Shown piece after piece: positions 36,573 through 45,017 of a DNA stretch of 64,000 nucleotides; positions within the stretch are counted from its first letter, which is position 1; every line of letters begins with the position of its first letter. The stretch is from Cereibacter azotoformans (lineage in GTDB: Bacteria > Pseudomonadota > Alphaproteobacteria > Rhodobacterales > Rhodobacteraceae). A program made the translations under genes and the position numbers. The DNA is taken from the NCBI GenBank assembly GCA_017599285.1, contig JAGFXX010000001.1, forward strand, positions 1 to 64,000, read 5' to 3'. The notes under the pieces are model-generated. The model saw only the letters and a program-made list of their open reading frames with translations, had not been told where the DNA came from and did not search any database.

Positions 36573-37529
36573 ATGAGCTTCCGACTTCAGCCTCCGCCGC
36601 CCGCCCGTCCGAACCGCTGCCAGCTGTTCGGTCCCGGCTCGCGGCCCGCCCTGTTCGAGAAGATGGCGGCCTCGGCGGCGGACGTGATCAATCTCGATCT
36701 GGAAGATTCGGTTGCGCCCGACGACAAGGCTCAGGCCCGCCTGAACATCATCGAGGCGATCAACACGCTCGACTGGGGAAAGAAGTATCTCTCGGTGCGG
36801 ATCAACGGGCTCGACACGCCCTTCTGGTATCGCGACGTGGTGGACCTGCTCGAGCAGGCGGGCGATCGGCTGGACCAGATCATGATCCCCAAGGTGGGCT
36901 GCGCCGCCGACGTCTATGCGGTCGATGCGCTGGTGACGGCCATCGAGCGCGCCAAGGGCCGCACGAAGCCCGTCAGCTTCGAGGTGATCATCGAATCAGC
37001 CGCCGGCATCGCCCATGTCGAGGAGATTGCCGCCGCGTCTCCCCGGTTGCAGGCCATGAGCCTCGGCGCCGCCGATTTCGCCGCGTCGATGGGGATGCAG
37101 ACCACGGGTATCGGTGGGACGCAGGAAAACTACTACATGTTGCATGAGGGGCAGAAGCACTGGTCCGATCCGTGGCACTGGGCGCAGGCAGCCATCGTTG
37201 CGGCCTGCCGCACGCATGGGATCCTGCCGGTGGATGGCCCCTTCGGCGACTTCTCGGACGATGAGGGCTTCCGCGCCCAGGCGCGCCGCTCGGCCACCCT
37301 TGGCATGGTGGGCAAGTGGGCCATCCACCCCAAGCAGGTGGCTCTGGCGAACGAGGTATTCACCCCCTCCGACAAGGCGGTAGCCGAGGCGCGCGAGATC
37401 CTCGCCGCGATGGAAGCCGCCAAGGCGCGTGGGGAAGGAGCGACGGTTTACAAGGGAAGACTTGTTGACATCGCGTCCATCAAACAGGCAGAAGTGATCG
37501 TAAGGCAGGCGGAAATGATCTCAGCCTGA
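36573..37529 (+). CDS. mclA: L-malyl-CoA/beta-methylmalyl-CoA lyase
   Basis: A 318-residue CitE-like lyase, essentially identical as I recall to R. sphaeroides Mcl1. It reversibly cleaves malyl-CoA to glyoxylate + acetyl-CoA and methylmalyl-CoA to glyoxylate + propionyl-CoA in the ethylmalonyl-CoA pathway. Motifs: FGPGSRPALFEKMAASAADV, INLDLEDSVAPDDK (metal/substrate acidic residues), VRINGLD, MIPKVG, VIIESAAG and KWAIHPKQV. The ATG at 36573 follows GCCGAGAGATCC. An inverted repeat that could be its operator lies 34 bases upstream. Independent transcription unit. Confidence 0.95.
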   Translation: MSFRLQPPPPARPNRCQLFGPGSRPALFEKMAASAADVINLDLEDSVAPDDKAQARLNIIEAINTLDWGKKYLSVRINGLDTPFWYRDVVDLLEQAGDRLDQIMIPKVGCAADVYAVDALVTAIERAKGRTKPVSFEVIIESAAGIAHVEEIAAASPRLQAMSLGAADFAASMGMQTTGIGGTQENYYMLHEGQKHWSDPWHWAQAAIVAACRTHGILPVDGPFGDFSDDEGFRAQARRSATLGMVGKWAIHPKQVALANEVFTPSDKAVAEAREILAAMEAAKARGEGATVYKGRLVDIASIKQAEVIVRQAEMISA

Positions 37530-37585
37530 GCCATACCGGAGCTGCGGTGAGTTGGGAGGCAAGCCGCAGCAAATCGGGAGGACGC

Positions 37586-37611
37586 ACGCCCCGGACCCCG
37601 GTCCGGGGCGT
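37586..37611. terminator. Hairpin terminator between mclA and the GyrI-like gene
   Basis: ACGCCCCGGACC (37586-37597) and GGTCCGGGGCGT (37600-37611) form a perfect 12-bp inverted repeat between two convergent genes. Flanking T runs are weak (GCTGTCTT on the plus side). Confidence 0.65.
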
Positions 37612-37619
37612 CGCTGTCT

Positions 37620-38084
37620 TCAGAGCAGCGGCACGCAGATTTCGGTCACCAGCTCGTTCGACGGCGTCTCCATCGCCGCGTTGCGGTAGATCTCGATCAC
37701 CGGCCCCTCGGCCTGCACCTCGCCGGCGGCGGGCAGCCAGTCGTTGAAGATGTAACGGTAGGCATCGGCAAGACCCGAGTAGGGCCCGGTGTAGCGCAGG
37801 ACGGCATGGCGCCCGCCGGCCAGACGCAGCTCCTCGAGCGGGGCGACGATGGGCATCGTCTCGGGCGCCTGGATCGCCGCATGGCTGTGCAGCGCGCCCG
37901 GAGGGGTGAGGACGGGATTGTCCCAGTAGATGCCGATCATGCAGCCGGCCTGCGACAGCAGGCCCCGCTCCTCGAGGATCTGGCAGGTCTGGCCGAAGGT
38001 GCAGCCGATCTCCTCGAACGCGCCGGCATGGCGCAGGGCAGCGAGGCGGCGAGGGGTCTCTTCGCGGATATGCACGGGGTACAT
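37620..38084 (-). CDS. GyrI-like/AraC effector-binding-domain protein
   Basis: A 154-residue stand-alone SOUL-like/GyrI (AraC_E_bind) domain protein: starts [21 protein letters not shown], contains [22 protein letters not shown] and [26 protein letters not shown], ends [16 protein letters not shown]. Such domains bind small hydrophobic or cationic molecules in regulators such as BmrR and Rob, or inhibit gyrase (SbmC). There is no DNA-binding part here. Converges on mclA, divergent from accA across 220 bases. Confidence 0.8.
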
Positions 38085-38304
38085 GGCCTTGGCTCCTCAA
38101 CTCGACACGGACACCGGACCATGTTGGCCCATTTCGTGCCCCTGTCTCGTGTGGCATCTTGACCGGGGGCGGGCGCGGACGGCGTTCCTGCGGCGCTTTT
38201 GCATCGGCCGGTGCGGCCGCCTGCGTCGCAGCGTCCCGGTCCTCATGTTGCATTTGCCCCCGCCCGGCTGCATATACCGGGCCGGTCCGCACGGAGTGTC
38301 CGCG

Positions 38305-39264
38305 ATGAACTATCTCGAATTCGAAAAGCCTCTCTCCGAGATCGAGGGCAAGGCCGAGGAGCTGCGCGCGCTCGCGCGGGGCAACAAGGAGATGGACGTC
38401 GAGAAGGAGGCGGCGGCGCTCGACCGCAAGGCCGAGGCGCTGCTGAAGGACCTCTACAAGGATCTGACGCCCTGGCGGAAGTGCCAGGTCGCGCGCCACC
38501 CCGACCGTCCGCACTGCAAGGACTATATCGAGGGGCTCTTCACCGAATACATGCCGCTCGCCGGGGATCGGAACTTTGCCGACGATCATGCGATCATGGG
38601 CGGGCTCGCACGGTTCAACGACAACCCGGTGGTGGTGATCGGGCAGGAGAAGGGCCACGACACCAAGACCCGGATCGAGCGCAACTTCGGCATGGCGCGG
38701 CCCGAGGGCTACCGCAAGGCGATCCGCCTGATGGATCTCGCGCACCGCTTCCGGCTGCCGGTCGTCACGCTGGTCGACACGCCCGGCGCCTATCCCGGCA
38801 AGGGCGCGGAAGAGCGCGGCCAGGCCGAGGCCATCGCGCGCGCCACGCAGAAATGCCTGGAGCTGGGCGTGCCGCTGGTGACGGTGGTGATCGGCGAGGG
38901 CGGCTCGGGCGGGGCGGTGGCGCTGGCCACGGCGAACCGGATCGCGATGCTGGAACATTCCGTCTATTCCGTGATCTCGCCCGAGGGCTGCGCCTCGATC
39001 CTGTGGAAGGACGCCGAGAAGATGCGCGAGGCGGCCGAGGCGCTGCGCCTGACCGCGCAGGACCTGCACAAGCTGGGCGTCATCGACCGCATCATCAAGG
39101 AGCCGCTGGGCGGCGCGCAGCGCGGCCGGCGCGAGACGGTCGAGGCCGTGGGCAAGGCCATCGAGATGATGCTGAAGGAGCTGGTGGGCCGCAAGCCTGA
39201 CTGGCTGATCAAGGACCGTCGCAACAAGTTCCTCGACATGGGGTCAAAGGGCCTCGCGGCGTGA
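38305..39264 (+). CDS. accA: Acetyl-CoA carboxylase carboxyltransferase subunit alpha
   Basis: A 319-residue AccA; with AccD it transfers the carboxyl group from biotin to acetyl-CoA, the first step of fatty-acid synthesis. [82 protein letters not shown] and the oxyanion region [14 protein letters not shown] are conserved. The ATG at 38305 begins the conserved part; GGAGTG precedes it. Its stop overlaps the GTG of the SMR gene by 4 bases. The 220 bases upstream show no gene. Confidence 0.96.
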
Positions 39265-39575
39265 GTGCCTGGCTTCTGGTGCTGGTCGCGGGCCTGCTCG
39301 AGACCGGCTGGGCGCTGGGTCTGAAATATTCGGATGGCTTCACCCGCCCGGTGCCGAGCGTGCTGACGGTCGTCGGGGCGCTGGCGAGCTTCTGGCTCCT
39401 GAGCCTGGCCATGAAGAGCCTGCCGGTCGGCACGGCCTACGCGGTCTGGGTGGGCATCGGCGTCGTGGGAACGGCGCTTCTCGCCATGGCGCTGTTCGGT
39501 GAGCCCGCCTCTCCGCTCCGGCTCGGGGGGATCGCGCTCATCGTGGCGGGGGTCGTGGCGCTCAAGTTCGCCTGA
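39261..39575 (+). CDS. sugE: Small multidrug resistance (SMR) exporter, SugE/Gdx type
   Basis: A 104-residue four-helix SMR protein. The essential membrane glutamate is in [41 protein letters not shown] and the C-terminal [18 protein letters not shown] are standard. The GL-x-W..GLKYSDGF pattern favours the SugE/Gdx group, whose characterised members export guanidinium or quaternary ammonium ions, over EmrE. It starts with GTG inside the accA stop (GTGA), so there is no room for a guanidine riboswitch and its translation is coupled to accA, an unexpected partner. Confidence 0.87.
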
Positions 39576-39677
39576 GGCGGCGGCCGGTTTCCGACAATTC
39601 GACGCACTGAGGGCCGGGGCGGCAACCTTCCCGAAACGTCCCCCTGCGAGCTTTCGCTGCTGAAGCGGAGGCTGGAA

Positions 39678-40250
39678 ATGTTCACGAAGGTCTGGAACGG
39701 GCGCAGATTCACCGTCCGGTGGCTCCCGGAAGAGGATGAGGCCGCCGCGCAGGCCGAGGGGCTCTTTCCCGATGAGGCGCGCGTTCTGACCGACCGGGGT
39801 CTTCGCGCTGTCGGCGCGCTTTGTCCGGGGGATCTGCTGTGGTGCCGTGGGGGGCATTACCTGCCGCTCAAGGCGGTGGAGCGTCGGGCCCTGCAACCCG
39901 AACTTCTCGGCGACCCGCGCCTCTGGCCGGTTCGGATCGCGGCCGGCGCGCTGGGCCCGGATGGGCCGTCGGCCGCCCTGCTGGTTCTGCCGGATCAACG
40001 TCTTGTCCTCCCCGATCGGCGGCAACAGGACGCGCTCGTTCCCGCGGTGGCGCTGGTCAACGGCCGCGGCGTCACGCAACGCCAGCCCGAGAGGCCCGTG
40101 GCGGCCACGCGCCTCGTGCTCGATGACGGGGCGGCGCTGCTGGTCGAGAATCTGCTCTGCGCCTCGGCGCGCCGTCGCATCCTCTTCGGCTGCGAGCCGC
40201 TGTTCCGCGGCAGGCCTTCGGTGGAACGTCAGGGAGTGCCCGGTGGGTGA
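39678..40250 (+). CDS. Hint-domain-like protein, probably non-catalytic
   Basis: A 190-residue protein resembling the Rhodobacterales Hint (hedgehog/intein) domain proteins: LFPDEARVLTDRGLRAVGALCPGDLLWCRGG has the block A layout with PGD, PLKAVERRAL and PVRIAAGALGPDGPSAALLVLPDQRLVL correspond to the later blocks. The nucleophilic cysteine expected at the start of block A (CFTPGT) is FP, and the conserved histidine of SPxHR is replaced in LPDQR, so self-splicing or cleavage looks lost. GGAGGCTGGAA precedes the ATG. Role unknown. Confidence 0.65.
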   Translation: MFTKVWNGRRFTVRWLPEEDEAAAQAEGLFPDEARVLTDRGLRAVGALCPGDLLWCRGGHYLPLKAVERRALQPELLGDPRLWPVRIAAGALGPDGPSAALLVLPDQRLVLPDRRQQDALVPAVALVNGRGVTQRQPERPVAATRLVLDDGAALLVENLLCASARRRILFGCEPLFRGRPSVERQGVPGG

Positions 40251-40353
40251 TCGACCTGCGGCAGGCGTCGATTCCTGTCACGAGCGGGTGAGTCGCTGGA
40301 ACCGGGCCGGATGCGGCCCGTTGCCGGGGCGGAACCGACAGGGAGACGTCACG

Positions 40354-41538
40354 ATGAAGCGCCTGATGCCACTTGCCCTTCTGCTCGCCCCCGCGACCGC
40401 TCTCGCGCAGCCGGTGGAGCAGGGGCCCGCCAACACCGACTTCGAACCGGCGTTCGAGAACCAGACCCGCGCCCCGGCCCTGCCCGACACCGAGGTGGAG
40501 GCCCGGAGCTTCGTCGGCGGGCTGGAGCATCCCTGGGGCATTGCCACGCTGCCCGAGGGCGGTTGGTTGGTGACCGAGCGACCGGGGCGGCTCAGGGTGG
40601 TCTCGGAAGACGGCGACCTGTCCGATCCGATCGCTGGCCTGCCCGAGGTCGATGCGCGGCGGCAGGGCGGGCTGCTGGACGTGGCCGTGGGGCCCGACTT
40701 CGCCAATGATCGGAGGATCTACTGGACCTACGCCAAGTCGGTCGAGGGCGGCACCGTGACGGCCGCCGCCCGCGGCATCCTCTCGGACGATCTGACCGAA
40801 GTGACCGAGGTCGAGGACATCTTCGTGCAGGAGCCCCCTTCGGCGGCCGCCATGCATTACGGCTCGCGCATCGTCTTTGACGGCCAGGGTCATGCCTTCA
40901 TCACCACGGGCGAACATTCGATCGAAGCCGAGCGGGATCGCGCGCAGGATCTGGGCACAAGCTACGGCAAGGTGATCCGCGTTGCGCTGGACGGCTCGGT
41001 GCCCGAGGGCAATCCGTTCGCCGAGGGCGAGGGGCTCGAAACGATCTGGACCTACGGGCACCGCAACATCCAGAGCGCCGATTTCGCTCCCGACGGGCGG
41101 CTCTGGATCATCGAGCACGGCCCCAAGGGCGGGGACGAACTCAACCTGATCGAGGCGGGCGCCAACTACGGCTGGCCGGAGGTGAGCTATGGCGTGAACT
41201 ATGACGGCACCCCCATCGGCACGGGCGAGCCGCGGGGCGAGGGCTTCACCGAGCCCGCCTATTACTGGGATCCCGTGATCGCGCCTGCGGGCATGGTCTT
41301 CTACCAGGGCGCGGCGTTCGAGGGGTGGCAGGGCAACCTGCTGGTCAGCTCGCTCAGCCCCGGCGGGCTCGTGCGGCTCGAGATCGACGGAGACCGGGTG
41401 GCCGGAGAGGAGCACCTTCTGCGTGAGGTGGGCCGTGTGCGCGACGTGGAGGAGACCGCCGAGGGCGAGCTTCTGCTGCTGATCGATGCTCCGGACGGCG
41501 AAATCCTCCGCGTGACGCCCGCCACGCCGGAGGGCTGA
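40354..41538 (+). CDS. PQQ-dependent sugar dehydrogenase (aldose sugar dehydrogenase-like), periplasmic
   Basis: A 394-residue secreted beta-propeller of the soluble glucose-dehydrogenase/Asd family. Signal peptide MKRLMPLALLLAPATALA, then LEHPWGIATLPEGGWLVTERPGRLRVV, the active-site histidine region (HEHGP-like IIEHGPKGGDELNLIEAGANYGWPEVSYG) and YWDPVIAPAGMVFYQG. It oxidises aldoses in the periplasm using PQQ. GGGAGACGTC precedes the ATG, chosen because it opens the signal peptide. No PQQ biosynthesis gene is in the window. Confidence 0.88.
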   Translation: MKRLMPLALLLAPATALAQPVEQGPANTDFEPAFENQTRAPALPDTEVEARSFVGGLEHPWGIATLPEGGWLVTERPGRLRVVSEDGDLSDPIAGLPEVDARRQGGLLDVAVGPDFANDRRIYWTYAKSVEGGTVTAAARGILSDDLTEVTEVEDIFVQEPPSAAAMHYGSRIVFDGQGHAFITTGEHSIEAERDRAQDLGTSYGKVIRVALDGSVPEGNPFAEGEGLETIWTYGHRNIQSADFAPDGRLWIIEHGPKGGDELNLIEAGANYGWPEVSYGVNYDGTPIGTGEPRGEGFTEPAYYWDPVIAPAGMVFYQGAAFEGWQGNLLVSSLSPGGLVRLEIDGDRVAGEEHLLREVGRVRDVEETAEGELLLLIDAPDGEILRVTPATPEG

Positions 41539-41542
41539 GGCC

Positions 41543-42493
41543 TCAGTCGAAGGTGCCCGAGGCGCGGCTGATCAGCATGAAGGCGCGGGTGGTGCGGGTC
41601 TCGGCCATCTCGGCGATCTCGCCGTCATTGGCCGTGGCGGCGAACTGCGACACCGTCCGGTCAAAGGCGCGCAGGAAATGGTGGGCCGCGTCGCGGAAGA
41701 CGGGATCCTCGCGCATCTTCGCCGTGACCGAGGCCAGCGCATCCTTGTCATGGATCCCGCCCAGATCCGAGATGGCCCGCCCCCGCTCTCCTTCGGCAAA
41801 GCGGCGCCAGATCTCGGGGCGGGCCCGATCGGGCTGGAGATCCTCCATGAAGAGGCCGATCTGGCTCAGGAGTGTCAGGACATCCTGCGCCGCGCGGATG
41901 AGCTTGGACGAGGCCGGATCCTCGAGGGCACGGCGGAGGGCGCGGAATCCCGCCCGGTCCTCGGCGCTCTCGGGGAAGTTCATCGCCCGCACCAGATCGG
42001 CCATGGTCAGCGGCGCGCGCTTGCGCGGCCCACCCAACTCCAGCGCGGGCTGATGCTCGGCCGGCGCCGGGGTCGGCTCCTCGGGTGGAAAGAGCGCGGC
42101 CAGTTGCAGGTCGAGGTGGTGCTGCGCCACGGCCAGTTCCTCGACCCGCTTCTCGAGGGCCACGCGGGCGGCTCCGCCCTGCTGGCTCACGAGATGGGCC
42201 TTGCGCATTGCATCGACCGCACTTGCCATCCGCTCGTTCTCGGCGCGCAACTGGCGGATGATGCGCAGGAACTGCACCATCGCCACGGTCAGCACCAGTG
42301 GCAGCACCACGGCGAGGATGGCGAGAACATGGGCGAAGACGCTCTCCCCGCCCCGGAAGATCAGGTGAAGCGCGACCGAGAAGGTCCAGAGCAGGCCCGC
42401 GCCCGCCACGCCCGCCTCGAGCGGCGAGAGCGCGGCCAGCCGCTCGCGGGCGTAGAACCCCAGATCGACGGGCTTGTCCTGCGGCTCGGCCAT
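41543..42493 (-). CDS. Conserved Rhodobacterales membrane protein with coiled coil, unknown function
   Basis: A 316-residue protein with two adjacent helices (about 28-45 and 52-75, VFAHVLAILAVVLPLVLTVAM), then a predicted coiled coil (about 76-140, FLRIIRQLRAENERMASAVDAMR) and a soluble C-terminal domain (about 165-316) with MADLVRAMNFPESAEDRAGFRALRRAL. It would sit in the inner membrane with a cytoplasmic coiled coil. It starts 10 bases after greA on the same strand and is likely co-transcribed. I do not recognise a named family. Confidence 0.8.
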   Translation of the reverse strand: MAEPQDKPVDLGFYARERLAALSPLEAGVAGAGLLWTFSVALHLIFRGGESVFAHVLAILAVVLPLVLTVAMVQFLRIIRQLRAENERMASAVDAMRKAHLVSQQGGAARVALEKRVEELAVAQHHLDLQLAALFPPEEPTPAPAEHQPALELGGPRKRAPLTMADLVRAMNFPESAEDRAGFRALRRALEDPASSKLIRAAQDVLTLLSQIGLFMEDLQPDRARPEIWRRFAEGERGRAISDLGGIHDKDALASVTAKMREDPVFRDAAHHFLRAFDRTVSQFAATANDGEIAEMAETRTTRAFMLISRASGTFD

Positions 42494-42503
42494 GGCACCC
42501 TCG

Positions 42504-42974
42504 TCAGACGAACCGGACCGAGACCACCTCGTACCCGCGTTCCCCGCCGGGCGTCTTGACCTCGATCGAGTCGCCCTCGTCCTTGCCGATCAGCGCGCGG
42601 GCAAGCGGCGACTTGATGTTGAGCAGACCGTTCTCGATGTCGGCCTCGGCCTCGCCGACGATCTGGTAGGTCTTCTCCTCCTCGGTCTCCTCGTCGAGGA
42701 TCGTCACCGTCGCGCCGAACTTGATCGAGCCCGACAGCCTGGCCGGATCAATCACCTCGGCCAGCGACAGGAGCGCTTCCAGCTCCTTGATGCGGCCTTC
42801 GATGAAGCTCTGCTTTTCACGGGCGGCGTGATATTCGGCATTCTCCGAAAGGTCGCCATGTTCGCGCGCCTCGGCGATCGCGCGGATGACGGCGGGGCGC
42901 TCCACGGTCTTCAGCAGCTTGAGTTCGTCGTCGAGCGCGGCGAAGCCTGCGCGGGTCATCGGGATCTTTTCCAT
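42504..42974 (-). CDS. greA: Transcription elongation factor GreA
   Basis: A 156-residue GreA that rescues backtracked RNA polymerase by stimulating transcript cleavage. N-terminal coiled coil with [22 protein letters not shown] and the acidic tip residues ([23 protein letters not shown]), and C-terminal FKBP-like domain ([33 protein letters not shown]). Complete length. Upstream is a 288-base divergent promoter region shared with etfQO. Confidence 0.95.
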   Translation of the reverse strand: MEKIPMTRAGFAALDDELKLLKTVERPAVIRAIAEAREHGDLSENAEYHAAREKQSFIEGRIKELEALLSLAEVIDPARLSGSIKFGATVTILDEETEEEKTYQIVGEAEADIENGLLNIKSPLARALIGKDEGDSIEVKTPGGERGYEVVSVRFV

Positions 42975-43262
42975 CTGCCTTCACCAGAAAAACAGAAAGC
43001 CACGGCCCGGGCGGGGCCATGACCTTGCGCTTGCGTTCCCCTCACCTGATCCGATGGGGGCGGCGATTGCAAGGGGGTCAATGCCCCGAGGGCGGGGCAC
43101 CGCGCGTTCGCAGCTTTTGTCGCGGTGCGGCGGCGGGCGGATCGCCGCGTCACGATTGACCTTGCGCCATCCATGTTGCAGGAACGACGGACGTCTTGAC
43201 AGCCGCTGCCATCCCAACAGCCTTTTCCAGCCGGACCGCAAGGCCCGCCAGAGGATCGCCTG
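42975..43262. other. Gene-free divergent promoter region between greA and etfQO
   Basis: The longest gap in the window (288 bases). It contains TTGACC at 43156-43161 and TTGACA at 43194-43199, both possible -35 elements for etfQO, but no clear -10 partner. I see no RNA gene, riboswitch or long inverted repeat in it. Confidence 0.35.
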
Positions 43263-44918
43263 ATGACCGAACAGACCCCCCGCGAGCAGATGGAATATGA
43301 TGTCGTCATCGTGGGGGGCGGTCCTGCCGGTCTGTCGGCGGCCATCCGTCTGAAACAGCTCGACCCGGATCTGTCGGTCGTCCTGCTCGAGAAAGGGTCC
43401 GAGGTGGGCGCGCACATCCTCTCGGGCGCGGTGCTCGATCCGGTGGGGCTGAACGCGCTCATTCCCGACTGGAAGGAGAAGGGCGCGCCGCTGAACACGC
43501 CGGTGACCGAGGATCATTTCTTCGTCCTCACCCCTGCGGGCCAGACCATGCTGCCCTCCTGGCCGGTGCCCAAGCTGATGGACAACCACGGCAACTACGT
43601 CGTGTCGATGGGCAACGTCTGCCGCTGGCTGGCCACGCAGGCCGAGGAGATGGGGGTGGAGATCTTCCCCGGCATGGCCTGCTCGGAACTGGTCTATGGC
43701 GAGACCGGCGAGGTTCGCGGCGTCGTGGCGGGCGAGTTCGGCAGGAACGCCGACGGCACGCCCGGCCCGAACTACGAGCCGGGGATGGAGCTTCTGGGCA
43801 AGTATGTGCTGCTGGCCGAAGGCGTGCGCGGCTCGCTCTCGAAGCAGGTGATGGCGAAGTTCGACCTGCGCAATGGCTATGGGCCGCAGAAATACGGCCT
43901 CGGCATGAAGGAGATCTGGGAGATCGACCCGGCCAAGCACAAGCCGGGCCGGATCTGGCACACGATGGGCTGGCCGCTGGGCAAGAATGCGGGCGGCGGT
44001 TCGTTCATCTATCACGCCGAGAACAATCAGGTCTTCATCGGCCTCGTCGTTCACCTGAACTACGAGAACCCCCACCTCTACCCCTATCAGGAGTTCCAGC
44101 GGTTCAAGCACCATCCGATGGTGGCCGAGCTGCTGAAGGGCGGCAAGCGGGTGGCCTACGGCGCGCGCGCGATCTCGGAGGGCGGCTTCCAGTCGCTGCC
44201 GAAGATGGTCTTCCCGGGCGGCGCGCTCCTGGGATGCTCGGCAGGCATGGTCAACGTGCCGCGCATCAAGGGCAACCACAATGCGATGCTGTCGGGCAAG
44301 GCCGCGGCCGAGGCCGCCCATGCCGCGATCAAGGCCGGCCGGCAGGGCGACGAACTGTCGGACTACGAGCAGGAGGTCCGCACCGGCCCGATCGGCAAGG
44401 ATCTCTGGAAGGTCCGCAACGTCAAGCCGATCTGGTCGCATCTCGGGCTCTATGCCTCGATGGCGCTGGGCGGGCTCGACATGTGGACGAACAGCCTGTT
44501 CAACTTCTCGTTCTTCGGCACGATGAAGCACCACAAGAGCGATGCGGCCGACACCGGGCTGGCCAAGGACTTCGCGCCGATCGACTATCCCAAGCCCGAC
44601 GGCGTCCTGTCCTTCGACCGGCTGACGAACGTGGCCTTCTCCTTCACCAACCATGAGGAAAGCCAGCCCGCGCATCTCAGGCTCCGCGATCCGTCGGTGC
44701 CGATCGTGGTCAACCTGCCGAAGTTCGCGGAGCCCGCGCAACGCTATTGCCCCGCGGGCGTCTATGAGGTGGTGAGCGAGGCCGGACGCGATCCGCGCTT
44801 CGTGATCAACTTCCAGAACTGCGTGCACTGCAAGACCTGCGACATCAAGGATCCCAGCCAGAACATCGACTGGGCGACGCCGCAGGGCGGGGATGGCCCG
44901 AACTATCCCAACATGTGA
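43263..44918 (+). CDS. Electron transfer flavoprotein-ubiquinone oxidoreductase
   Basis: A 551-residue membrane-bound ETF-QO that passes electrons from ETF (beta-oxidation, sarcosine/dimethylglycine oxidation) to ubiquinone. FAD-binding VVIVGGGPAGLSAAIRLKQL near 15-35, VLLEKGSEVGAHILSGAVLDP, and near the C-terminus the four cysteines of the 4Fe-4S cluster (YCPAGVYE, then NCVHCKTCDIKDPSQNIDW). Start ATG follows GAGGATCGCCTG. The acyl-CoA dehydrogenase at 54.7 kb would feed electrons through it. Confidence 0.96.
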   Translation: MTEQTPREQMEYDVVIVGGGPAGLSAAIRLKQLDPDLSVVLLEKGSEVGAHILSGAVLDPVGLNALIPDWKEKGAPLNTPVTEDHFFVLTPAGQTMLPSWPVPKLMDNHGNYVVSMGNVCRWLATQAEEMGVEIFPGMACSELVYGETGEVRGVVAGEFGRNADGTPGPNYEPGMELLGKYVLLAEGVRGSLSKQVMAKFDLRNGYGPQKYGLGMKEIWEIDPAKHKPGRIWHTMGWPLGKNAGGGSFIYHAENNQVFIGLVVHLNYENPHLYPYQEFQRFKHHPMVAELLKGGKRVAYGARAISEGGFQSLPKMVFPGGALLGCSAGMVNVPRIKGNHNAMLSGKAAAEAAHAAIKAGRQGDELSDYEQEVRTGPIGKDLWKVRNVKPIWSHLGLYASMALGGLDMWTNSLFNFSFFGTMKHHKSDAADTGLAKDFAPIDYPKPDGVLSFDRLTNVAFSFTNHEESQPAHLRLRDPSVPIVVNLPKFAEPAQRYCPAGVYEVVSEAGRDPRFVINFQNCVHCKTCDIKDPSQNIDWATPQGGDGPNYPNM

Positions 44919-45017
44919 GCGTCTGACATTTGCGAGAGCAGCGCGGTTCCGCCCCTGCCTGCATTGCCTTGCCCCCGCGGCAAGACTAGCGTTGCCGGAA
45001 AGCGGAGGCGAGTGACG

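Noticed and set aside
39678-40250. Active intein or Hedgehog-like self-cleaving protein
   Set aside because: The expected nucleophile cysteine and block B histidine are absent, so splicing or cleavage is unlikely.
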